In this document: in pieces, positions 8,262-15,763 of the stretch | Layout of the letters: each line of letters begins with the position of its first letter | How positions within the stretch are numbered: position 1 is the stretch's first letter | Assembly (NCBI GenBank): GCA_001304995.1 | Contig: BBZU01000005.1 | Coordinates: forward strand, 62,001-126,000 | Direction of reading: 5' to 3' | DNA from: Clostridia bacterium UC5.1-1D10 | GTDB taxonomy: Bacteria > Bacillota > Clostridia > Lachnospirales > Anaerotignaceae | Length of the DNA stretch: 64,000 nucleotides | Position numbers and translations under genes: made by a program | Notes under the pieces: model-generated | What the model was told of the DNA's origin: nothing | Database searches by the model: none | Seen by the model: only the letters and a program-made list of their open reading frames with translations

Positions 8262-9491
8262 ATGACAAACATTCTTAGAAAGTGGAATAGCATTAGCTTA
8301 GTAAAACGTATTATTTGTGGCTTGATTGTGGGTGCTATCCTGGGTCTGGCTATTCCTGGCGTAACAGGAATCGGCATTCTGGGTACTCTGTTTGTAAGCG
8401 CTCTGAAAGCAATCGCGCCTGTACTGGTATTTTTCCTGGTAATTGCAGCTCTGGCTTGCGGTAACGAAGGCGGCGGCAAAACCATGGGTCGTGTTGTTAT
8501 CCTGTATCTGGTAGGTACATTCCTGTCTGCGGTAGTAGCAGTAATCGCTTGCCATTTCATTCACATCACACTGCCTCTGGGTAACGTTGCAGCGGCTGAA
8601 GGTTACGAAGCAGCAGGCGGCATTGGTGAAGTATTCACAAACCTGCTGACAAACATCGTAGCAAACCCCATCGGTTCCATCGTTAATGCGAACTATCTGG
8701 GTATTCTGGCTTGGGCTGTTATCTTCGGTCTGGCTCTGAAAGCTGCAGCTGATACAACAAAGAAAGCACTGTTCGATTTCTCTGAAGCTGTTTCTCAGGC
8801 AGTTAGATGGGTAATCAGCTTCGCTCCTTTCGGTATCATGGGTCTGGTATTCACAACAGTTTCCACAAACGGTCTGGAAATCTTCGTAGAATACGGCAGA
8901 CTGCTGGCTATCCTGGTTGGTTGTATGGCTTTTGTTGCTCTGATTCTGAACCCTATCATCGTGTTCACACAGATCAAACAGAACCCTTACAAACTGGTAT
9001 TCAAATGTCTGAGAGAATCTTTTGTAACAGCTTTCTTTACAAGAAGCTCTGCTGCGAACATCCCTGTTAACATGTCTCTGTGCGAATCTCTGGGTCTGGA
9101 TGAAGACAACTACTCCATCTCCATTCCTCTGGGTGCAACTATCAACATGGGTGGTGCAGCGATCACAATCACAGTTATGACACTGGCATGCGTAAACACA
9201 GTAGGTCTGGAAGTTCCTCTGGCAATGAAGATCCTGCTGAGCTTCGTAGCAGCAATCTCCGCATGTGGTGCTTCCGGTGTTGCCGGCGGTTCCCTGCTGC
9301 TGATCCCTCTGGCTTGCTCCCTGTTCGGTATCGGTAACGACATCGCAATGCAGGTTGTAGGTGTAGGTTTCATCATCGGCGTTGTTCAGGACTCTTGCGA
9401 AACAGGTCTGAACTCTTCCACAGACGCACTGTTTACAGCAGCTGCTGAATTCCATGATTGGAAAAAAGCGGGCAAATCTCTGCCTATCTAA
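8262..9491 (+). CDS. sstT: Serine/threonine:sodium symporter SstT
   Basis: This dicarboxylate/amino acid:cation symporter imports serine and threonine with sodium across the cytoplasmic membrane. The N-terminus ([20 protein letters not shown]) and the later [20 protein letters not shown] are characteristic of SstT, and 409 residues is the normal size. ATG 8262 is preceded by AGGAG. Codon choice is strongly biased (CTG, GTA, AAC, ACA), unlike the nearby MATE genes, suggesting high expression. It follows sdaAA by 92 bases; an inverted CAATATT/AATATTG pair lies in that gap. It probably feeds the dehydratase. Confidence 0.94.
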   Translation: MTNILRKWNSISLVKRIICGLIVGAILGLAIPGVTGIGILGTLFVSALKAIAPVLVFFLVIAALACGNEGGGKTMGRVVILYLVGTFLSAVVAVIACHFIHITLPLGNVAAAEGYEAAGGIGEVFTNLLTNIVANPIGSIVNANYLGILAWAVIFGLALKAAADTTKKALFDFSEAVSQAVRWVISFAPFGIMGLVFTTVSTNGLEIFVEYGRLLAILVGCMAFVALILNPIIVFTQIKQNPYKLVFKCLRESFVTAFFTRSSAANIPVNMSLCESLGLDEDNYSISIPLGATINMGGAAITITVMTLACVNTVGLEVPLAMKILLSFVAAISACGASGVAGGSLLLIPLACSLFGIGNDIAMQVVGVGFIIGVVQDSCETGLNSSTDALFTAAAEFHDWKKAGKSLPI

Positions 9492-9522
9492 TTTTAAGCA
9501 AAACAAAATCACAGGTTGTACG

Positions 9523-9560
9523 AAAACCCTGCTGGCTTCGGTCAGCAGGGTTTTATTTTT
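9523..9560 (+). terminator. Intrinsic terminator after sstT
   Basis: Twelve-base perfect arms (9523-9534 and 9543-9554, core AACCCTGCTG) end in TTTTATTTTT. Confidence 0.9.
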
Positions 9561-9581
9561 CATACATTTTTCTTTGTCACC

Positions 9582-9610
9582 TTGTTTTTTTCTAAAAAAT
9601 TCATTATAAT
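9582..9610 (+). promoter_or_regulatory. Promoter before the monooxygenase-domain gene
   Basis: TTGTTT at 9582-9587 and TATAAT at 9605-9610 are 17 bases apart. It probably drives the run of genes from 9659 to radC or beyond. Confidence 0.6.
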
Positions 9611-9658
9611 TTCATATATGTATTATGGCGAACAGCATGAAGAAAGGAAAGATGCAAT

Positions 9659-9955
9659 ATGATTATGCTGATTGCAAAAAACACCTTAATTGAAGGAAAG
9701 CAAAAAGAGTTTACAGAACTGGCGGAAAAACTGGTTTTGGCTACAAGAAAAGAAGCCGGTTGCATTGCTTATGATTTGGTTGCAGACCAGACAGATGCCT
9801 ATGTTTATTATTTTGTAGAAAAATATCAGGACATGAAGGCGCTGGAAGAACATCGTGCAACAACGCATTTCCAGAGCATCGTACCACAGTTTGGGCCGCT
9901 GCGGACAAAGCCTTCTGAAGTTTCCGTTTGTAATGTACTGCCATTTGCAGAATGA
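9659..9955 (+). CDS. Antibiotic biosynthesis monooxygenase (ABM) domain protein
   Basis: The 98-residue protein is a single ABM ferredoxin-like fold domain, as in YgiN-type quinol monooxygenases and related small dimeric oxygenases. The pattern runs from MLIAKNTLIEGKQKEFTEL through EAGCIAYDLV to YFVEKYQDMKALEEH, the usual order of strands and helices. Members act on quinols or similar aromatics without a metal, but the substrate here cannot be read. ATG 9659 (or ATG 9665) follows AAAGGAAAG. A DUF402 gene begins 19 bases later. Confidence 0.82.
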   Translation: MIMLIAKNTLIEGKQKEFTELAEKLVLATRKEAGCIAYDLVADQTDAYVYYFVEKYQDMKALEEHRATTHFQSIVPQFGPLRTKPSEVSVCNVLPFAE

Positions 9956-9973
9956 GAGAAAAGGGGATAGCTT

Positions 9974-10457
9974 ATGGGACACCCGGTGTTATATAGAAAA
10001 CGTTTTTATGCCGCAGGAAACCGTTTTGCTGCGGGATGATATTTTAGTTTACCAGGACGAAAAGGTGATCATAACAAAATGGAATGTTTTTCGTCCGAAG
10101 GCAAAATTCAGCCAAGGTGTATCCTGTTATTTTTTGGAAGACGGATATAAAGTCAGCAAATTTCTGAATGATCAAGAGGAATTGGTATATTATTATTGTG
10201 ATATCATTGACACTACCTATGATGCCCAGGAAAACAGCTATCTTTTTACAGACCTGCTGGCAGATGTCATTGTTTATGATTCAGGCTTTGTAAAGGTTGT
10301 TGATTTGGCAGAGCTGGCGGATATGCTGGATGAAGGCGTTATCACAGAAGAACTGGTGAAAAAGTGCCTGCGTCGTCTAGAAAAATTACTGGAAATCATT
10401 TACGGAGGTAATTTTGACGAGCTGACAAAATATCTGGAAATTGAGGGAAGTAAATGA
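9974..10457 (+). CDS. DUF402 family protein (apparent frameshift)
   Basis: The repaired 160-residue product starts MGHPVLYRKRFMPQE and continues with SCYFLEDGYKVSKF and FTDLLADVIVYDSGFVKVVD, the hallmarks of DUF402 (FomD-like barrel). Some relatives are nucleoside phosphatases, but the activity here is unknown. ATG 9974 follows AAAGGGG at good spacing, yet the frame shifts after ten codons because the T run at 10003-10007 has five bases where four are needed. The stop overlaps the radC start by four bases, so the two are translationally coupled. Confidence 0.8.
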
Positions 10458-11140
10458 GCGAAAATGTGCATAAGGGGCATCGGGAGCGCATGCGTCAGCG
10501 ATTTTTGGTTGAAGGCACGAAGGGTTTTGCAGACCATGAATTACTGGAATTATTGCTGTATTATGCTGTGCCGCGGGGAGATGTGAATCCGCTGGCGCAT
10601 AGAATGCTGGCGGAATTCGGTACACTTTCCATGCTGCTTTCAGCAGATCCTGCGGACATTAGCCGCAGATGCGGCGTGAAAGAAAGTACAGCTGTTTTGC
10701 TGGTTCTGCAAAGTGCTTTGGCGCATCGTTTGCAGCAGGAAAAATGGCGTGATAAGCCTGTTTTGGATTCAGTTTCCAAAGCAGGAGCCTTTGCTGTGGA
10801 TTTGCTTTCTCATTACCATTATGAAAGATTTTATGTTTTGTGTCTGGATAATCGGAAACAGCTGATTCATAGCTGTATGATTTCAGAAGGCACAGTAGAT
10901 GAGTCTGTGGTGTATCCCAGATTGGTTGTAGAGGCTGCTTTGCGTTATCAGGCATCTTCTGTGATATTGATGCACAACCATCCGGGAGGAACACTGATGC
11001 CTTCTTTTTCCGATGTGGAATTGACTGCCCGTATGGCAAGGATTCTGCATGAAATCGGCATAGAAGTGGCAGATCATATTATTGTTGCGGAAAATCAATA
11101 TTTTAGTTTTCTGGAACATGATTACTTGAAAGAAAAATAA
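10454..11140 (+). CDS. radC: RadC-family JAB domain protein
   Basis: The 228-residue protein has a helix-hairpin-helix-like N-terminus (ERMRQRFLVEGTKGFADHEL) and a C-terminal JAB1/MPN metalloprotease-like domain. The zinc motif HNHPGGTLMPSFSDVE supplies two histidines and an aspartate, and the upstream glutamate sits in SEGTVDES. RadC was named for a repair phenotype later questioned, so its biochemical role remains unclear. It overlaps the DUF402 gene by ATGA and is followed 15 bases later by a PspC gene. Confidence 0.92.
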   Translation: MSENVHKGHRERMRQRFLVEGTKGFADHELLELLLYYAVPRGDVNPLAHRMLAEFGTLSMLLSADPADISRRCGVKESTAVLLVLQSALAHRLQQEKWRDKPVLDSVSKAGAFAVDLLSHYHYERFYVLCLDNRKQLIHSCMISEGTVDESVVYPRLVVEAALRYQASSVILMHNHPGGTLMPSFSDVELTARMARILHEIGIEVADHIIVAENQYFSFLEHDYLKEK

Positions 11141-11155
11141 ATAGGAGGTTTTTAT

Positions 11156-11377
11156 ATGAAAAAATTGTATCGTTCTAAAACGGATGTGAAAATATCAGGT
11201 GTATGCGGCGGTTTGGCGGAATACTTCAATATCGACGCGACACTGGTGCGCCTGATTTGGGTTTTGGTATCTTTGCTGACCAGTGGGATCATTGGTTTGA
11301 TCGTATATGTGGTATGCGTATTTGTAATTCCCGTTGATGACGGATATGTTGATGCCGAATTTAACGAAAAGAAATAA
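11156..11377 (+). CDS. PspC domain small membrane protein
   Basis: The 73-residue protein is almost entirely one PspC domain: KISGVCGGLAEYFNIDATLV, then a hydrophobic segment at about residues 33-58. PspC proteins sit in the cytoplasmic membrane and in several phyla take part in envelope-stress signalling. No PspA partner is visible here. ATG 11156 follows AGGAGG. It lies between radC and trpS on the same strand with short gaps, so it may be co-transcribed with both. Confidence 0.88.
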   Translation: MKKLYRSKTDVKISGVCGGLAEYFNIDATLVRLIWVLVSLLTSGIIGLIVYVVCVFVIPVDDGYVDAEFNEKK

Positions 11378-11398
11378 GTTCTTACAGAAAGAGAGGAA

Positions 11399-12405
11399 AT
11401 GAAAGTGGAAGAAAAGAAAAGAATATTCAGTGGCATGCAGCCTTCTGGTATGATTACGTTGGGGAACTATTTGGGTGCGTTGAAAAACTGGACAAATTTG
11501 CAGGATGATTATGACTGTTTGTACTGCATCGTAGATATGCATGCTATTACAGTTCGTCAGGACCCTGTGAAACTACGTAAGCAGGCAAGAGATCTGCTGA
11601 CACAGTACCTGGCAGTAGGCATTGATCCTGAAAAAATACCATCTATTATCAGTCTCATGTATCCCAGCACGCAGAATTGGGCTGGATCCTGAACTGCTTT
11701 ACCTATATGGGTGAATTGAACCGTATGACACAGTTCAAAGATAAAGCTACGAAATACGCAGACAATATCAACGCAGGTCTGTATACCTATCCTGTATTGA
11801 TGGCAGCTGACATTTTGCTGTACCAGACAGACCTGGTGCCCGTAGGGGAAGACCAGCGTCAGCATTTGGAAATCACCAGAGATATTGCGGGACGTTTCAA
11901 TGGCATTTATGGCGAAACATTCAAAATTCCCGAAGCATATATTGGCAAGGTTGGCGCAAGAATCATGTCCTTGCAGGAACCCACCAAGAAGATGTCCAAA
12001 TCTGATGAAAACAAGAACAACACCATTCTGCTGATGGATGAACCCGCTGTTATCATGAATAAAGTTAAACGCGCGATGACTGACTCCGGCAGTGAAATCC
12101 GCCATGGTGAAGATAAGCCCGGTATTTCTAACCTGCTGAATATTTACTGCGCATGCACAGGCAAAACCATTGTAGAAGCAGAAAAAGAATTTGATGGCGC
12201 AGGCTACGGCGCATTTAAAACAGCTGTTGGGGAAGCCGTTGTGGCAGAACTGGAACCTGTTCAGAAACGCGTGAAAGAACTGGAAAAGAACAAAGATTAT
12301 CTGGACCAAGTTATCAAAAACGGTGCAGAACGTGCCGGCAAACTGGCAGCAAGAACTCTGACAAAAGTACAGAAGAGAGTAGGATTCCCTCCTGTGATTC
12401 GTTGA
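11399..12405 (+). CDS. trpS: Tryptophanyl-tRNA synthetase (apparent frameshift)
   Basis: This class Ic synthetase charges tRNA-Trp. The N-terminal [19 protein letters not shown] holds the HIGH-equivalent motif and [12 protein letters not shown] the KMSKS loop. The repaired length is 335 residues, normal for bacterial TrpRS. The A run at 11631-11636 has six bases where seven keep the frame; restoring one yields [19 protein letters not shown], the expected substrate-binding region. Because the gene is essential and the break is in a homopolymer, a sequence error is most likely. ATG 11399 follows AGAGAGG. No T-box precedes it. Confidence 0.93.
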
Positions 12406-12417
12406 TAGAGAAAATGG

Positions 12418-12455
12418 AAATGGATGAGGTGCTTTGCATCTTATCCATTTTTTTA
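12418..12455 (+). terminator. Intrinsic terminator after trpS
   Basis: Fifteen-base arms at 12418-12432 and 12436-12450, with a few G-U pairs, surround a TTT loop and run into seven T. Confidence 0.85.
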
Positions 12456-12481
12456 TAGGAACCAGGGAAAAAGTGGGGAAG

Positions 12482-12510
12482 TTGCATTTTCTGTCAAAAT
12501 AAGGTATACT
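12482..12510 (+). promoter_or_regulatory. Promoter of the TetR-family gene
   Basis: TTGCAT at 12482-12487 and TATACT at 12505-12510 are 17 bases apart, immediately downstream of the trpS terminator. Confidence 0.65.
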
Positions 12511-12543
12511 AAATCGGTATTCTGCGGAATAGAGGTGAAGCCG

Positions 12544-13131
12544 GTGAATCAGAAAACGCAAATGACGAAGCAGATTTTGGCAGAGAGTTTGAAGAAGCTG
12601 CTGCCGCACCATAGCTTTGAAAAAATTACAATCAAAGATATCACAGATGCGGCAGGATTTATCCGCCCAACGTTTTACAACCATTTCAAGGATAAGTACG
12701 ATTTGGTGGAATGGATTTTCACTGAAGAAGTCATTCGTCCGGGAGAACAGCTTTTTGATGTGGGATTGTTTCGTGAGGGCATTCGTCTGATGCTTGCCAA
12801 TATGGAAAAAGAAAAGGATTTTTATGTCCGTGCGGTAAAGATACAAGGGCAGAATTCTTTTCGGGATATTGTTTTTCAGTCATTTGTCACATTGATTCAG
12901 AAAGTCTTTTCAAAACATACACCTTTCCCGGAAACAGTGCCTCATTTTTTCCGTCCAGAAATTCTGGCGGAGTACTATGCCAATGCGGAAACATTTCTGC
13001 TCATGAAGTGGCTGGAAAGCGGCATGCCTATTTCTGCGGAGGAAGTGGAAAAAGCCCACTGGTCACTGATTACCGTTTCGTTTGAAGACGTTGTGAAAGA
13101 AGTCTCCGGCGAAGAAAAAGAAAATAGATAA
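12544..13131 (+). CDS. TetR-family transcriptional regulator, DhaS-like
   Basis: The N-terminal 50 residues form a TetR helix-turn-helix: KQILAESLKKLLPHHSFEKI followed by DITDAAGFIRPTFYNHFKDK. The C-terminal region matches the TetR_C_7 type found in DhaS-like regulators. I use GTG 12544, six bases after AGAGGTG, giving 195 residues; upstream in-frame codons lie within the trpS terminator. A palindrome set and a terminator follow the gene, and the next gene encodes a membrane protein on the same strand. TetR proteins often repress a neighbouring exporter, so that membrane protein is the likely target. The ligand is unknown. Confidence 0.85.
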   Translation: MNQKTQMTKQILAESLKKLLPHHSFEKITIKDITDAAGFIRPTFYNHFKDKYDLVEWIFTEEVIRPGEQLFDVGLFREGIRLMLANMEKEKDFYVRAVKIQGQNSFRDIVFQSFVTLIQKVFSKHTPFPETVPHFFRPEILAEYYANAETFLLMKWLESGMPISAEEVEKAHWSLITVSFEDVVKEVSGEEKENR

Positions 13132-13138
13132 AAGCCCT

Positions 13139-13178
13139 AAATTGTATAGGAAGCATAAACAAATATACAATTTTGTAT
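13139..13178. promoter_or_regulatory. Candidate TetR-type operator dyads
   Basis: AAATTGTATA at 13139-13148 is matched by TATACAATTT at 13164-13173, and the shorter palindrome ATACAATTTTGTAT covers 13165-13178. Three related half-sites lie just downstream of a TetR gene and upstream of a membrane-protein gene. Confidence 0.45.
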
Positions 13179-13198
13179 GATAAATGAAAACAGCAATG

Positions 13199-13231
13199 AA
13201 AGACTGCATCTATATGAGGCAGTCTTTTTTC
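13199..13231 (+). terminator. Intrinsic terminator after TetR gene
   Basis: AAAGACTGC at 13199-13207 pairs with GCAGTCTTT at 13219-13227 and is followed by further T. It separates the regulator from the membrane-protein gene, unless read through. Confidence 0.7.
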
Positions 13232-13263
13232 TTTATACTGGAAAGAAGAAATGGGGTGAGGAA

Positions 13264-13830
13264 ATGTCCGTTATGATATTTACATTGGTATTATGTGGAT
13301 TGGCACTGGAAGCTTTTCGGTTGTCCGTTGCAGCCGGCGCTATTCAGGCGAATTTAACCAAAAGAAAAATGATTTGGCTGGGAGGAATCTTTGCGGCAGT
13401 ACAACTTTTTTTGTTTTTGCTGGGAACTGGATTCCTGTGGAAATGGATTGATTTCCTCTCAATTTCTGGAAATATGGATCGCATGGCCAGAATAGGCAGC
13501 GTGATTTTTGCTATTCTTGGCTTTGTTATGATTTTCCTTGGGATACGGGAAAAAAGACTGGAAGAAAGTTGTGTCTATCCATGGTCTGTGGAGGGATTTG
13601 CGAAATATGCTTTCAAACATGGGATGATGTTTCTATGTGTGGGCTGTGCAGCGGTGTACTGTCTGCGAAGAACCTTTTGGTATGGAGCGGAAATTTTTCT
13701 GATCTTGTTTCTGGCTTCTGTCGTTGGTCTGGCTTATGGATATTGGCAGGGAATTAGGGGATGGCGGAAAATCCGCATCACAACAGGATGTGTTTGGATC
13801 ATTGCGGCAGTGTGTTTGTGGACAATTTAA
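13264..13830 (+). CDS. MntP-like integral membrane protein (divergent)
   Basis: The 188-residue protein is predicted to have about six membrane helices. Its first helix, LVLCGLALEAFRLSVAAGA, resembles the LALDAFAVSLALG segment of the MntP manganese exporter, with glutamate in place of the conserved aspartate. Size and helix count fit MntP, but the second conserved aspartate motif is not obvious, so transport of manganese is only a hypothesis. ATG 13264 follows GGGGTGAGGA. It lies behind a TetR gene and dyads that may control it. Confidence 0.6.
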   Translation: MSVMIFTLVLCGLALEAFRLSVAAGAIQANLTKRKMIWLGGIFAAVQLFLFLLGTGFLWKWIDFLSISGNMDRMARIGSVIFAILGFVMIFLGIREKRLEESCVYPWSVEGFAKYAFKHGMMFLCVGCAAVYCLRRTFWYGAEIFLILFLASVVGLAYGYWQGIRGWRKIRITTGCVWIIAAVCLWTI

Positions 13831-13864
13831 AAAACACCATGAAACTTCATGATGCAAAGAAAAA

Positions 13865-13945
13865 TTATTTGTGTTTATAGCCGGTGTAGAATGTCATAAA
13901 ACCACAGAACAGCATTGCCCACGCCCAGAAACGATGTTGTTTCAT
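13865..13945 (-). CDS. 26-residue membrane peptide
   Basis: This minus-strand frame has a good ribosome site (AGAGGTG seven bases before ATG 13945) and its own promoter, which argues that it is real despite its size. The peptide starts MKQHRFWAWAM, continues with a short hydrophobic stretch and ends FYTGYKHK, so it is a small, basic, probably membrane-inserted peptide. Similar tiny proteins ending in a YTGYK-type tail occur, as far as I recall, in other Clostridia without known function. It is flanked by genes on the opposite strand. Confidence 0.6.
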   Translation of the reverse strand: MKQHRFWAWAMLFCGFMTFYTGYKHK

Positions 13946-13965
13946 ATTTTCACCTCTTTTCCTTT

Positions 13966-14021
13966 TAATATAAGTTAACTAAAACTAATTTAAGTTTACT
14001 GCGACTTATTTTGTATGTCAA
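13966..14021 (-). promoter_or_regulatory. Promoter and AT-rich dyads for the 26-residue peptide
   Basis: On the minus strand TTGACA (14016-14021) and TAAACT (13993-13998) are 17 bases apart. Downstream of the -10 box lie overlapping AAGTTAACT-like half-sites between about 13971 and 13998, a likely protein-binding site around the transcription start. Confidence 0.6.
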
Positions 14022-14115
14022 TAATTTGTATTTTTGTAAGATAAAATGTTTTCTTTTCTAAAAGCTGTGTGATATGATGAAAAAAAGCATGGCATAAAGA
14101 AAGGAGCAAGTGGAT

Positions 14116-14427
14116 ATGTTATTGACAACAACAGAACAGGTTATGGGCAGAGAATATGATATTTTGGGTTTGGTAAAAGGTGCAACCATTCAGAGTAAAA
14201 ATATTGGCAGAGACTTTGGCGCAGGTTTGAAATCCATTGTCGGCGGCGAATTGACAGGATATACGGAAATGATGGAAGAAGCCAGAGATATTGCCATGCA
14301 GAGAATGGAAGAAGAAGCCAAACGTCTGGGAGCAGACGGTATTGTAGGCATTCGCTTTTCTACTAGTGCCATCATGCAGGGCGCAGCAGAGGTTATGGCG
14401 TATGGCACAGCTGTAAAATTCAAATGA
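14116..14427 (+). CDS. YbjQ/UPF0145 family protein
   Basis: The 103-residue protein is a YbjQ-family member: GREYDILGLVKGATIQSKNI near the start and GADGIVGIRFSTSAIMQGAAE near the end are the family's conserved blocks. Homologues form pentamers and have been called heavy-metal-binding proteins, though the role is uncertain. ATG 14116 lies nine bases after AAAGGAG; GTG 14110 is too close to it. A CorA gene begins 27 bases after the stop, so the two are probably co-transcribed. Confidence 0.9.
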   Translation: MLLTTTEQVMGREYDILGLVKGATIQSKNIGRDFGAGLKSIVGGELTGYTEMMEEARDIAMQRMEEEAKRLGADGIVGIRFSTSAIMQGAAEVMAYGTAVKFK

Positions 14428-14454
14428 TATAAAAGGCAGGAGGGGGTGGAAGCA

Positions 14455-15363
14455 ATGTATTTGCGGATTGATGAAAATGGCTACCAGTTTACGGAAGAAC
14501 AGCCGGAAAATCGGGCGTACATCGGCATTTTTACGTATGATATGATGCAGGAGCAGGCAAAGCTGCGGAACATTTCTTATCATGTTCTGGAAGAGGCAAG
14601 ACGCTTTGGTTTTGCTCGTTATGACAGTCTTGAAAACTATGACTGCATCAGTCTGGAAATGCAGGACTTCCACAATGTTCTCATCAGTCATGGCAGTGTA
14701 GTCATTTATCTGGAGAAAAATCAGGCATTGTTTTTTACCTCCAAACCCCAGCACGTCAGACACGTTTTGCGGGATTGCGCCGAAGGGCTGGGAGAACGGA
14801 TTTCTTTCCAGCGGCTCATTTATCTTTTCCTGGAAACCCAGACAAAGGAAGAAGAAGTGGCTTTTGATAAAATCGAAAAAGAAATTTTGGAATTGGAACA
14901 GGCGCTCATCACATCTCAGAAGAAAAATTTCGTATCTGAAATTATCCATCTGCGGAAACGGCTCATGCTCATGAAGCGATACTATGAGCAGTTTTTGAAT
15001 CTGCTGGATGTGGTAACTGAAAATGAGAATAATATTTTTGATGGAAAAACACTGCGGTCTTTTAAAATGCTTTCCAGAAGGATGGAGCGGAGTTATCAGA
15101 ATGTGCTGAACCTGCGGGAAGCGGTGACCCAGATCCGAGAATCCTACGAAGCGGAAGTGGATATCAGTCTGAATACCACCATGAAGGTCTTTACGGTAGT
15201 GACAACCATTTTTCTGCCTTTGACCCTCATTGCGGGATGGTACGGTATGAATTTCCAGATGCCGGAGTATGGATGGGAACACGGATATCTTATGGTTATC
15301 GTGCTTTCTGTGGCTTTTATCGTCATCGGTATTGCATTTTTCAAGAAAAATAAGTGGTTTTGA
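14455..15363 (+). CDS. corA: CorA-like magnesium/divalent cation transporter
   Basis: The 302-residue protein has the CorA layout: a cytoplasmic alpha/beta N-domain, a long helical region (about 130-240) and two C-terminal membrane helices. The signature GMN is present in AGWYGMNFQMPEYGW, in the loop that gates the pentameric pore. It imports magnesium or related cations. ATG 14455 is eight bases after AGGAGGGGG, whereas GTG 14446 is inside that ribosome site. It directly precedes the thrS promoter region. Metal choice is not certain. Confidence 0.9.
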   Translation: MYLRIDENGYQFTEEQPENRAYIGIFTYDMMQEQAKLRNISYHVLEEARRFGFARYDSLENYDCISLEMQDFHNVLISHGSVVIYLEKNQALFFTSKPQHVRHVLRDCAEGLGERISFQRLIYLFLETQTKEEEVAFDKIEKEILELEQALITSQKKNFVSEIIHLRKRLMLMKRYYEQFLNLLDVVTENENNIFDGKTLRSFKMLSRRMERSYQNVLNLREAVTQIRESYEAEVDISLNTTMKVFTVVTTIFLPLTLIAGWYGMNFQMPEYGWEHGYLMVIVLSVAFIVIGIAFFKKNKWF

Positions 15364-15422
15364 GGAGGAAATGCACCTTTTTTCGCTCCCGGAAATCTTC
15401 TGCGAAATTTTTATAAAAAGTG

Positions 15423-15450
15423 TTGACAGCAAATTTTTGTGTGATATAAT
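15423..15450 (+). promoter_or_regulatory. thrS promoter
   Basis: TTGACA at 15423-15428 and TATAAT at 15445-15450 are 16 bases apart, placing the start just ahead of the T-box leader. Confidence 0.85.
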
Positions 15451-15455
15451 CTGAT

Positions 15456-15710
15456 GTATAAACGTCGACGAGGACAGTAGTCCTTTTCGGGTGGTCAGAG
15501 AGGGATATCTCGGCAGAGCTTCTGCCGTGGCTGTGAGTATCCTGCACCTGAGAAGTGTACGAAAACCACCTCCGAGTGGCCCTAATCCGGCACGGCCGAC
15601 ACCGTTATCGTCAAAATGAGTGGTTTTCTAAACAATAAGGGTGGAACCGCGGGAGATTATGACTCTCGTCCCTTTTCCGAAAGGAAAGTGGACGGGATTT
15701 TTTTATTGCA
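15456..15710 (+). promoter_or_regulatory. T-box riboswitch, threonine-specific
   Basis: The leader carries the invariant T-box core AGGGTGGAACCGCG at about 15638-15651, which pairs with the uncharged tRNA acceptor end. Stem I begins with GACGAGGACAGTAG and contains the AGAGAGG and GCTGTGAG elements. ACC triplets in GAAAACCACC (15561-15570) are the likely specifier for tRNA-Thr. A G/C-rich hairpin ending in TTTTTTT near 15705 is the terminator. Uncharged tRNA-Thr should therefore switch on the thrS gene that follows. The exact specifier triplet is inferred. Confidence 0.93.
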
Positions 15711-15763
15711 AAAAAGTCGCACTTTCCAAAGCAAAAAATCACATGCAAAAGGAGAGATTGGAT

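Noticed and set aside
9855-9973. Upstream start for the DUF402 gene inside the monooxygenase gene
   Set aside because: That frame is an artefact of the extra T at 10003-10007; the true start MGHPVLYRKRF lies at 9974 with a good ribosome site.
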